This document shows, piece after piece, positions 1-5,681 of a stretch of DNA of 5,681 nucleotides. The position numbers and the translations under genes were made by a program. Origin of the DNA: Zoogloeaceae bacterium (GTDB lineage: Bacteria > Pseudomonadota > Gammaproteobacteria > Burkholderiales > Rhodocyclaceae). The stretch's first letter is position 1. Every line of letters starts with the position of its first letter. The stretch spans positions 1 to 5,681 of the forward strand of contig SSSX01000872.1 of NCBI GenBank assembly GCA_015657735.1, read 5' to 3'. Below the pieces are notes generated by a model. It was not told the DNA's origin, searched no databases, and worked only from the letters and a program-made list of their open reading frames with translations.

Positions 1-2
1 AC

Positions 3-1280
3 ACGGTGTCCAACACCGCCTTCCGCGGCTTCGGCGGCCCCCAGGGCATGTTCGCCATCGAATCGGTGATCGACGACATCGCCCGCACGCTGGGCCTCGA
101 CCCGCTCGCCGTGCGCCGCGTCAATTTCTACGACGCCACCCGCAACACCACGCCCTACGGCATGACCGTCGACGACAACGTGATCGCGCCGCTGGTCGAC
201 CGTCTCGCCGACAGCGCCGGCTACGCCGCCCGCCGCGCCGCCGTCGCCGCCTTCAACGCCACCAGCCCGACCCTCAAGCGCGGCCTCGCGCTAACCCCGG
301 TCAAGTTCGGCATCGCCTTCACCGCCACCTCGTTCAACCAGGCCGGCGCGCTGGTGCACGTCTATTCCGACGGCAGCGTGCGGATCAGCCACGGCGGCAC
401 CGAAATGGGTCAGGGCCTGCACACCAAGATCCGCCAGATCGTCGCCGCCGAATTCGGCCTGCCGGTCGAAGCGGTGCGCCTGTCGGCCACCGACACCAGC
501 CGCGTCCCCAACACCTCGGCCACCGCCGCCTCGAGCGGCACCGACCTCAACGGCAAGGCCGCCCAGGCCGCCTGCCAGGCCATCCGCCAGCGCCTCGCGG
601 CCTTCGTCGCCGGGCGGCTCGGCCTCGCCGACGGAGAGGTCCGCTTCGCCGACGGGCGCGTCCATGCGCCGGGCTTCGAGGCCGGCTTCGCGCAGGTCGC
701 CGGCGACGCCTGGCTGGCCCGCGTCCAGCTGTGGGACGCCGGCTTCTACAAGACCCCGAAAATCCACTACGACCCGGCAACGATGCGCGGCCGGCCGTTC
801 TACTATTTCGCCTACGGCGCGGCGCTGAGCGAAGTCGCCATCGACACCCTGACCGGCGAACACCGCGTGCTGCGCGTCGACATCCTTCACGACGCCGGCC
901 GCCCGATCAACCCGGCGGTCGATCTCGGCCAGATCGAAGGCGGCTTCATGCAGGGCCTCGGCTGGCTGACCTGCGAGGAACTCGTGTTCGGCGCCGACGG
1001 CGGCCTGCTGACCCACTCGCCATCCACCTACAAGATTCCCGCCGCCTCCAACCTGCCCCCCATCTTCAACGTGCGCCTGTTCGACCAGCCCAACGCCGAA
1101 GACGCCATCCACCGCTCGAAAGCCGTCGGCGAGCCGCCGCTGATGCTCGCCCTGTCGGTGTTCTTCGCGCTGCGCGATGCGGTGGCCGCCGCCCTCGGCC
1201 CCGGCGCCCGCCCGCCCCTCGTCGCGCCCGCCACGCCCGAGGCGGTGCTGCGCGCCCTGCACGGAGGATCGCTGCCATGA
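3..1280 (+). CDS. xdhB: Xanthine dehydrogenase molybdopterin-binding (large) subunit XdhB, C-terminal part (5' end outside window)
   Basis: This is the catalytic molybdenum subunit of bacterial xanthine dehydrogenase, which hydroxylates hypoxanthine and xanthine to urate in the cytoplasm together with the FeS/FAD subunit XdhA. The frame is open from base 3, so the GTG at 6 is an internal valine and not a start. About 425 residues are visible of a family length near 780; the N-terminal part is missing. Visible family motifs in order are AFRGFGGPQG (residues 6-15; its second Phe corresponds to bovine Phe914), FGIAFT (102-107, matching bovine Phe1009/Thr1010), HGGTEMGQGLHTK (cofactor contact), VPNTSATAASSGTDLNG, KTPKIHYDP, and GRPINPAVDLGQIEGGFMQG. 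Near the C-terminus is AVGEPP, whose Glu at bases 1131-1133 corresponds to the catalytic base (bovine Glu1261). All these residues are intact. The stop overlaps the xdhC start as ATGA. Assignment to xanthine dehydrogenase rather than another aldehyde oxidase-family enzyme rests on these motifs plus the xdhC and guaD neighbours. Confidence 0.96.
   Translation, partial: TVSNTAFRGFGGPQGMFAIESVIDDIARTLGLDPLAVRRVNFYDATRNTTPYGMTVDDNVIAPLVDRLADSAGYAARRAAVAAFNATSPTLKRGLALTPVKFGIAFTATSFNQAGALVHVYSDGSVRISHGGTEMGQGLHTKIRQIVAAEFGLPVEAVRLSATDTSRVPNTSATAASSGTDLNGKAAQAACQAIRQRLAAFVAGRLGLADGEVRFADGRVHAPGFEAGFAQVAGDAWLARVQLWDAGFYKTPKIHYDPATMRGRPFYYFAYGAALSEVAIDTLTGEHRVLRVDILHDAGRPINPAVDLGQIEGGFMQGLGWLTCEELVFGADGGLLTHSPSTYKIPAASNLPPIFNVRLFDQPNAEDAIHRSKAVGEPPLMLALSVFFALRDAVAAALGPGARPPLVAPATPEAVLRALHGGSLP
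1263..1268 (+). promoter_or_regulatory. Shine-Dalgarno sequence for xdhC
   Basis: GGAGGA lies inside the last codons of xdhB, with 8 bases between it and the ATG at 1277. It is the clearest ribosome binding site in the window. It supports 1277 as the xdhC start even though that start overlaps the xdhB stop codon. Confidence 0.8.
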
Positions 1281-2293
1281 ACGACTGGCTCCCCGCCCTC
1301 GCCGCCACCCTCGCCAACGGCAACCCGGCGGTGCTCCTCAGCGTCGCCCACACCGTCGGCTCGGCCCCCCGCGAAGCCGGCGCGACGATGCTCATCACCG
1401 CCGAGTACGAAGCCGGCAGCATCGGCGGCGGCCAGCTCGAATGGCTGGCCGCCAGCGCCGCCCACTCGCTGCTCGGCGTCGACGGGCCGCCGCGCCTGCT
1501 GCGCTTCGCCCTCGGCCCGTCGCTCGGCCAGTGCTGCGGCGGCATCGTCTGGCTGATCGCCGAACGCATCGAAGCGCGCCACGCCGCCGACTGGCAGGCC
1601 CGCGCCGACGCCGTCGCCGACGGTCAGGCGCTGGCCCGCCGGCTCGCCAGCGACGACCTCGCCTCGCGCTGGCAGCTGCTCGACCCGCCGCCGGTCGACG
1701 ACGGCACCCGGCTGCAGGTCAGCGGCAACCGGTGGACCTTCACCCACACCGTCGGCGCCGACGACTTCCCGGTGTACGTGTTCGGCGCCGGCCACACCGG
1801 CAGCGCCATCGTCCGCGCGCTGGCGCCGCTCGGCGCGCGCATCAGCTGGGTGGACGGCCGCGAATACCTGTTCCCGAACGAGGTCCCCGGCAACGTCGAG
1901 CGCGTCGTCACCGACACGCCGACCGCCGAAGTGCGCGACGCCCCGCCGGGCAGCTATTTCCTGGTGATGACCCACAGCCACGCACTCGACTTCGAAATCT
2001 GCGCGGCGATCTTCGCGCGGCAGGATTTCGCCTGGTTCGGCCTGATCGGCTCGACCTCCAAGCGCAACAGCTTCAGCCGCCAGCTCACCGCCCGCGGCCT
2101 GCCGCCCGAACGCCTCGACGACCTGACCTGCCCGATCGGCGTCGCCGGCATCCAGAGCAAGCAGCCGGCGGCCATCGCCGCCTCGGTCGCGGCCCAGCTG
2201 CTGCAGGTCCGCGAAACCCGCGCCGCGATCCGCCAGGCCTCCCACCCCGGCCCCGACGCCCCGCCGCTGTCGTCGCTGCCCCGCCCGCAATGA
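1277..2293 (+). CDS. xdhC: Xanthine dehydrogenase accessory protein XdhC (Moco sulfuration/insertion chaperone)
   Basis: XdhC binds molybdenum cofactor, protects it during sulfuration and delivers it to the XdhB subunit. It is needed for active xanthine dehydrogenase but is not part of the final enzyme. The protein has 338 residues, a little longer than typical members. The N-terminal XdhC/CoxI domain shows GSAPREAGATM (28-38), GSIGGGQLEW (47-56) and the paired-cysteine motif LGPSLGQCCGG (79-89). A Rossmann-type domain starts at VYVFGAGHTGSA (166-177), followed by WVDGRE (191-196), an MTHSHALD segment (231-238), WFGLIGSTSKR (253-263) and CPIGVAGIQSKQP (285-297). The last ~20 residues form a Pro/Ser-rich tail with no family motif. 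The ATG is set by the GGAGGA site and the ATGA overlap with xdhB; the 3' end overlaps guaD the same way. The xdhB-xdhC-guaD order is typical of proteobacterial purine catabolism. Confidence 0.95.
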   Translation: MNDWLPALAATLANGNPAVLLSVAHTVGSAPREAGATMLITAEYEAGSIGGGQLEWLAASAAHSLLGVDGPPRLLRFALGPSLGQCCGGIVWLIAERIEARHAADWQARADAVADGQALARRLASDDLASRWQLLDPPPVDDGTRLQVSGNRWTFTHTVGADDFPVYVFGAGHTGSAIVRALAPLGARISWVDGREYLFPNEVPGNVERVVTDTPTAEVRDAPPGSYFLVMTHSHALDFEICAAIFARQDFAWFGLIGSTSKRNSFSRQLTARGLPPERLDDLTCPIGVAGIQSKQPAAIAASVAAQLLQVRETRAAIRQASHPGPDAPPLSSLPRPQ

Positions 2294-3612
2294 AGCCGCC
2301 GTCGCAGCGCCTCGTCCGCGGCCAGATCCTGCACTTCCTCGCCGACCCCGGCCCCGCCGACGATCCGGCCGCCTGGCAGTTCTTCGACGACGGCGGACTG
2401 TGGATCGAGGACGGCCACATCCGCGCCGCCGGGCCGTGGGACACGTTGACCGCCGCGCTGCCGGCGGACGTCCGCAGCAGCGCCACCATCGACGACCACC
2501 GCGGCCGGCTGGTGCTGCCGGGCTTCATCGACACCCATCTGCACTACCCGCAGGCCGGCATCGTCGGCGCCTTCAGCCACCAGCTGCTCGACTGGCTCAA
2601 CGAGCACACCTTTCCCGCCGAAGCGCGCTTCGCCGATCCGGCCGAAGCCACGCGCAGCGCCGAATTCGTCGTCGGCCGCCTGCTCGCCCACGGCACCACC
2701 ACCGCCTCGGTGTTCGCCACCGTGCACGCCCACTCGGCCGACGCCTTCTTCGCCGCCGCCGCCGCGCGCAATCTGCGCATGCTGTGCGGCAAGGTGCTGA
2801 TGGACTGCCACTGCCCCGACGCGCTGCGCGACACCGCCGCCAGCGGCGACCGCGACAGCCGCGCGCTGATCGAACGCTGGCACGGCCACGGCCGCCTGCG
2901 CTACAGCATCACGCCGCGCTTCGCGGCCACCTCGACCGCCGACCAGCTGCGCCGCGCCGGCGAACTCTTCGCCTCGCGGCCCGACCTGCATCTGCAGAGC
3001 CATCTGGCCGAGAATCCGGCCGAGATCGCGTGGATCGCCAGCCTCTTCCCCGAACGGCGCGACTATCTCGACGTGTATGCCCATTTCGGGCTGCTCGGCC
3101 CGCGGGCGATCCACGCCCACTGCATCCACCTCGACGACGAACAGCGCCGCCGCCTCGCCGCCAGCGGCAGCGCCGTCGCCTTCTGCCCCAGCTCCAACCT
3201 GTTCCTCGGCAGCGGCTTCTTCGACCACGCCGCCAGCAGCGCCGCCGGCATCCGCGTCGGCCTCGCCTCCGACGTCGGCGCCGGCACCGGTTTCAGCTCC
3301 CTGCGCACCCTCGCCGCCGCGCATGCCGTCGGCCAGGCCTGCGGCACCCCGCTGTCGGCGCTGCGCGGCTTCTACCTCGCCACCCTCGGCGGCGCCCGCG
3401 CGCTCTACCTCGACGACTTCATCGGCAACTTCCAGCCCGGCCGCGAAGCCGACTTCGTCGTCCTCGACTGGAGCGCCACCCCCGAACTCGCGTGGCGCCT
3501 CGAACGCTGCCGGAGCCTCGCCGAACGCCTGTTCGCGCTGATGATCCTCGGCGACGAACGCTGCATCGTCGCCACCCACGTGCTGGGCGAAACGGCCTGG
3601 CGGCGGGCGTGA
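2290..3612 (+). CDS. guaD: Guanine deaminase (amidohydrolase family)
   Basis: GuaD hydrolyses guanine to xanthine and ammonia, feeding the neighbouring xanthine dehydrogenase. The protein has 440 residues, nearly the length of E. coli GuaD. It is a metal-dependent amidohydrolase with a TIM-barrel core: GFIDTHLHYPQ (78-88) carries the HxH metal ligands His83 and His85. The ITPRF segment (207-211) holds the conserved Arg210. QSHLAEN (236-242) gives His238 and the catalytic Glu241, AHCIH (276-280) gives His277, and ASDVGAG (326-332) gives Asp328. Ligand spacing matches human guanine deaminase almost residue for residue, which favours GuaD over related cytosine, atrazine or methylthioadenosine deaminases. 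The ATG overlaps the xdhC stop (ATGA). The C-rich stretch before it shows no Shine-Dalgarno sequence, so translation is probably coupled to xdhC. The end of the gene faces a convergent gene 23 bases away. Confidence 0.95.
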   Translation: MKPPSQRLVRGQILHFLADPGPADDPAAWQFFDDGGLWIEDGHIRAAGPWDTLTAALPADVRSSATIDDHRGRLVLPGFIDTHLHYPQAGIVGAFSHQLLDWLNEHTFPAEARFADPAEATRSAEFVVGRLLAHGTTTASVFATVHAHSADAFFAAAAARNLRMLCGKVLMDCHCPDALRDTAASGDRDSRALIERWHGHGRLRYSITPRFAATSTADQLRRAGELFASRPDLHLQSHLAENPAEIAWIASLFPERRDYLDVYAHFGLLGPRAIHAHCIHLDDEQRRRLAASGSAVAFCPSSNLFLGSGFFDHAASSAAGIRVGLASDVGAGTGFSSLRTLAAAHAVGQACGTPLSALRGFYLATLGGARALYLDDFIGNFQPGREADFVVLDWSATPELAWRLERCRSLAERLFALMILGDERCIVATHVLGETAWRRA

Positions 3613-3635
3613 CGGGAGGCGAGCCGGGCGCGCCG
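3613..3635. other. Short convergent intergenic gap with no recognisable terminator
   Basis: Only 23 bases separate the guaD stop (TGA, plus strand) from the stop of the LnmK-like gene (TAG, minus strand). The sequence is GC-rich. A 5-base CGGCG/CGCCG pairing between 3601-3605 and 3631-3635 is possible, but there is no T-run on either strand. I see no intrinsic terminator, so ending of the two transcripts is either Rho-dependent or overlapping. Confidence 0.6.
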
Positions 3636-4583
3636 CTACCGAACCACCAGTTTGCAGACGGCGTCCGCGTCGGGTGAGGCGCGCAGCGTGTCGCGACGCC
3701 GGGTCACGACGTCGGCGATCACCTTCTGATCGTCCTTGCGGACGATCTGCGCATGGTGATGCAACTGCCCCGGACGCCGCTCGAAGTCGGCCAGCTGCAC
3801 CGCCACGGCATCGCCGATGTCGAGGTTGCCGTGAAACAGGAGGTGCCGTTCGCTGCTCGCCATCCGCGCCGGCTCGGGCCCGAACCAGCCCCATTCGGCC
3901 TGATCGCACAGCTCGTGAAAGGCGGCAAAGTAGAGAAAGCCGACGCCGTTGAAATGCAGCGAAGGACACGGCCGCAGTCCGAGCGGCGCGTAGCCGTGCG
4001 TCTGGCGCGCCCCCGTGCCGGGCATCCCGGCCCGCAAATCGAGCGGCATCCGCGCGCGCTGGGCGAAGTGCATGCCTTCTTCCGACGCCGCCTCGCACAG
4101 CAGACCGGGCACCTGACTCCTCGACGCCGTACGATTCACGCCGCTTTCATCGCGCGCCACGAACACCGACAGCATCTCGACCACCGCGCACAGGCGCCCG
4201 CGCACCGTCACCACGTGCTTGCTGAAGAACTGGGTACGGCTGACCCGCCCCAGGGTGCTGCCGATCTCCAGCCAGTCGTCCTCACGGACGCCATCCAGAC
4301 TGGCCTGCCGCAACCGCAGCGCACGAAAGGCCGGATAGACCCGGCGCTCGCGCGCATCGCGCAGGCCCGTCACGGCCCGGCCCGCCGCGTGGGCCAGCAG
4401 CCGCCAGTGACGATCGCCGCACTCGGCGAAGAGCCAGCGCTCCGACAGTCCGTTGACGGTCAGCTGCGGCATGCCGATCCGGCACCCGCCGGCGAGGCCC
4501 GGACGGCCGGGCGCGGGCGCCGCCCGGCCCGAATCCGGGGCCACATGCGCCGCCGCAAGCGTCGAGCCGGCGGCGCGGTTCAT
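3636..4583 (-). CDS. LnmK / Pnap_2097-type double-hotdog protein (putative acyltransferase/decarboxylase-like biosynthetic enzyme)
   Basis: This 315-residue protein resembles the LnmK and Pnap_2097 families. LnmK in leinamycin biosynthesis loads and decarboxylates a methylmalonyl group on an acyl carrier protein; the function of the Pnap_2097 branch is not established as far as I know. Visible family-like blocks are GMPQLTVNGLSERWLF (37-52), ECGDRHWRLL (54-63), RRVYPAFRALRL (80-91), EDDWLEIGSTLGRVSRTQFFS (101-121) and a VEMLSVFV...GVNRTA stretch (135-153). The second hotdog half contains SLHFNGVGFLYFAAF (208-222) and RHLLFHGNLDIGDAV (246-260). Tyr83 is a candidate for the LnmK acyl-accepting tyrosine. 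No signal peptide or membrane segment is seen. I chose the ATG at 4583 because it overlaps the upstream stop (ATGA). An alternative is Met38 (ATG at 4472-4470), directly before the conserved region; residues 1-36 are Ala/Gly/Pro-rich. The substrate is unknown. Family assignment is fairly confident, the catalytic role is inference. Confidence 0.75.
   Translation of the reverse strand: MNRAAGSTLAAAHVAPDSGRAAPAPGRPGLAGGCRIGMPQLTVNGLSERWLFAECGDRHWRLLAHAAGRAVTGLRDARERRVYPAFRALRLRQASLDGVREDDWLEIGSTLGRVSRTQFFSKHVVTVRGRLCAVVEMLSVFVARDESGVNRTASRSQVPGLLCEAASEEGMHFAQRARMPLDLRAGMPGTGARQTHGYAPLGLRPCPSLHFNGVGFLYFAAFHELCDQAEWGWFGPEPARMASSERHLLFHGNLDIGDAVAVQLADFERRPGQLHHHAQIVRKDDQKVIADVVTRRRDTLRASPDADAVCKLVVR
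4505..4529. repeat. Perfect 9-bp GC-only inverted repeat (hairpin) in the N-terminal extension of the LnmK-like gene
   Basis: GGCCGGGCG (4505-4513) and CGCCCGGCC (4521-4529) are perfect reverse complements around a 7-base spacer. In the minus-strand mRNA this would fold into a very stable stem-loop about 54 bases after the ATG at 4583 and some 30 bases before the alternative ATG at 4472. It codes for part of the Ala/Gly/Pro-rich leader. No T-run follows, so it is not an intrinsic terminator. It may simply reflect high GC content. Confidence 0.45.
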
Positions 4584-5681
4584 GCCGCCACCGGAACGCC
4601 TTCGGTTCCGCACCGCGTCGCCAGTCGGGCCGAAATGACCGTCGCAAGGTGCTGGGCGTCGTCGGCAATGCCCAGGAAGCGACCGGAGCCCCAGGTGTGC
4701 AGCCACGGCAGACCCAGGAAGTACAGTCCCTCGACGGAGGAGACGCCGCGCCGGTACTCGGGACGCCCGCGTCCGTCGAAGGCCGGCAGGTGAATCCAGC
4801 TGTAGTCGGGGCGGAAACCGGTCGCCCAGACGATGGTGGTGATGCCCGCCGCCGCGCAGTCGACGGCGACCGGGTCGGTGTCCGGCGCCCACACCTTCTC
4901 GAACGGCGCCGCCTCCGGCGCGTCGATGCCGGCCTTGGCAATGTAGGTGTCGATGTCGTTGCGGATGCTCACGTAGACCTTGTCCGCGTCGTCGAGATTG
5001 CGGGTCAGATCCGGCACAAACTCAACGCGGCTGCCGACGATGTTGGCCATGCTGCCGTAGAGACGCACGCCGGCGCGCGCAAACTTGCGCAGGTCGATTT
5101 CGTGGCCGCCGTCGCGCCCGCTGAAGTAGTGGTTGGTGGATTCGCGCGCCTTCACGCCGAGGGGATGGGTGTCGACGGTGGAGTTGTAGTAGCCCATCTC
5201 CATCAGCCATTCGGTCACCTCGCGGCCGCGGTACAGGCGCGGTGCGCGCGGTGCCGGTCCGACGCACAGATGCACCCGGCGACCGGCAATCACCAGATCC
5301 TCCATGATCTGGACGCCCGATTGCCCCGACCCCACCACCAGCACCTCGCCGTCGGGCAGCGATTCGGGATTGCGATAGTCCGCCGAATGGACTTGGGTGA
5401 TGTGACGCGGCAGGCTGTGGGCGTACTCCGGAACGAGGGGGATGTCATAGCCGCCGGTGGCCACCACGACATGTTCGGCGGTGAAGGCGCCGGCGCTCGT
5501 CACCACGTCGAAATGTCCGTCGAGGCGGCGCGACACCTGCTGCACGGTCACGCCCTCAAGGATCGGCGGCGCCACCTTGCGGGCGAAGGCTTCGACGTAA
5601 TCGACGATCTGGTCCTTGAGCATGAAGCCCTTGGGATCGTCGCCCTGATAGGGAAAATCCGGCAGGCGGCATTGCCAGTTG
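4580..5681 (-). CDS. Flavin-dependent monooxygenase-like oxidoreductase, MSMEG_0569-type (5' end outside window)
   Basis: This is the C-terminal ~366 residues of an FAD- and NAD(P)H-dependent oxidoreductase of the flavin monooxygenase (CzcO/FMO-like) superfamily. The frame is open to the window edge, and the ATG at 5623 is internal: in-frame codons before it encode NWQCRLPDFPY...DDPKGFM, a stretch typical of the MSMEG_0569 family. The N-terminal FAD-binding GxGxxG, roughly the first 50-60 residues, is therefore lost off the edge. Visible are VVVATGGYDIP (visible residues 71-81), an FMO-like QVHSADY (96-102), and the NAD(P)H-binding second Rossmann motif VVGSGQSG (115-122). Further on are the conserved TNHYFSGRDGG segment, WATGF (285-289) and GLYFLGLPWLHTWGSGRF near the C-terminus. 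MSMEG_0569-type proteins commonly sit in the Nit1C cluster with a nitrilase and radical SAM protein; none is visible here. Its stop overlaps the start of the LnmK-like gene, so the two are probably coupled. The substrate is unknown; the superfamily call is firm, the subfamily call likely. Confidence 0.85.
   Translation of the reverse strand, partial: NWQCRLPDFPYQGDDPKGFMLKDQIVDYVEAFARKVAPPILEGVTVQQVSRRLDGHFDVVTSAGAFTAEHVVVATGGYDIPLVPEYAHSLPRHITQVHSADYRNPESLPDGEVLVVGSGQSGVQIMEDLVIAGRRVHLCVGPAPRAPRLYRGREVTEWLMEMGYYNSTVDTHPLGVKARESTNHYFSGRDGGHEIDLRKFARAGVRLYGSMANIVGSRVEFVPDLTRNLDDADKVYVSIRNDIDTYIAKAGIDAPEAAPFEKVWAPDTDPVAVDCAAAGITTIVWATGFRPDYSWIHLPAFDGRGRPEYRRGVSSVEGLYFLGLPWLHTWGSGRFLGIADDAQHLATVISARLATRCGTEGVPVAA
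4592..4610. repeat. 6-bp inverted repeat just upstream of the LnmK-like start
   Basis: CGGAAC (4592-4597) and GTTCCG (4605-4610) can pair around a 7-base loop. On the minus strand the loop reads CGAAGGC, containing a weak Shine-Dalgarno-like GAAGG about 15 bases before the ATG at 4583, farther than usual. The element lies within the last codons of the oxidoreductase gene. A role in setting coupled translation of the LnmK-like gene is speculative. Confidence 0.3.

Noticed and set aside
6..8. GTG as a start codon for the first gene
   Set aside because: The frame is open upstream to the window edge and the following residues match the interior of XdhB, so this is an internal valine codon.
731..1276. 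Possible N-terminal extension of xdhC (frame open back to 731)
   Set aside because: Arg/Pro-rich shadow sequence within xdhB. The ATG at 1277 has a strong GGAGGA site and begins a typical XdhC N-terminus.
1177..2289. Possible N-terminal extension of guaD (frame open back to 1177)
   Set aside because: The extension is Arg/Pro-rich shadow sequence inside xdhC. Starting at 2290 gives the normal family length of 440 residues and an ATGA overlap.
291..2290. Long minus-strand open frames opposite xdhB and xdhC
   Set aside because: Translations are Gly/Ala/Val/Arg-rich with no motifs, and they mirror the codon bias of the real plus-strand genes.
3601..3635. Rho-independent terminator between the convergent genes
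   Set aside because: Only a weak 5-base pairing is possible and there is no T-run on either strand.
1954..4098. Very long minus-strand open frame (714 codons) across xdhC, guaD and the convergent junction
   Set aside because: It is antisense to three genes with clear family motifs, its translation is low-complexity Ala/Gly/Arg/Glu, and no domain is recognisable. Long antisense frames are expected in DNA this GC-rich.
3753..4793. Plus-strand open frame of 346 codons opposite the LnmK-like gene
   Set aside because: Arg/Pro/Ala-rich translation without motifs, antisense to a gene with recognisable family blocks.
4584..4892. Possible N-terminal extension of the LnmK-like gene (minus frame open up to 4892)
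   Set aside because: It would overlap about 300 bases of the oxidoreductase C-terminus, which carries conserved motifs, and the extra residues are low-complexity. The ATGA start at 4583 gives a family-like length.

Overview
The window is a gene-dense, very GC-rich piece of bacterial chromosome (roughly 70% GC by eye, with codons strongly biased to C or G at third positions). Protein-level resemblance and gene order suggest a high-GC betaproteobacterium, such as a Rhodocyclales or Burkholderiales member. This is an impression from family knowledge, not a taxonomic assignment. There is no gene-free stretch longer than about 25 bases, and I see no RNA gene, insertion sequence, CRISPR array or origin.

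Left part (1-3612, plus strand): a purine-catabolic operon. It holds the C-terminal half of the molybdenum subunit of xanthine dehydrogenase (xdhB, cut by the window edge), then the molybdenum cofactor-insertion chaperone xdhC, then guanine deaminase guaD. Both junctions are 4-base ATGA overlaps, so the three genes are very likely co-transcribed and translationally coupled. GuaD turns guanine into xanthine, XdhB (with XdhA, expected upstream) oxidises xanthine and hypoxanthine to urate, and XdhC supplies matured cofactor to XdhB.

Right part (3636-5681, minus strand): a separate convergent unit. It holds the C-terminal ~366 residues of a flavin-dependent monooxygenase-like oxidoreductase that resembles the MSMEG_0569 family. 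That family is typically associated with the Nit1C-type nitrilase/radical SAM cluster. Next, again with an ATGA overlap, is a double-hotdog protein of the LnmK / Pnap_2097 type, a family related to the acyltransferase/decarboxylase of leinamycin biosynthesis. This pair is the least understood part of the window: an oxidoreductase translationally coupled to an LnmK-like enzyme suggests a small specialised biosynthetic pathway acting on carrier-bound acyl groups. The rest of that locus lies beyond base 5681.

The two units meet tail to tail with only 23 bases between stop codons and no recognisable intrinsic terminator.
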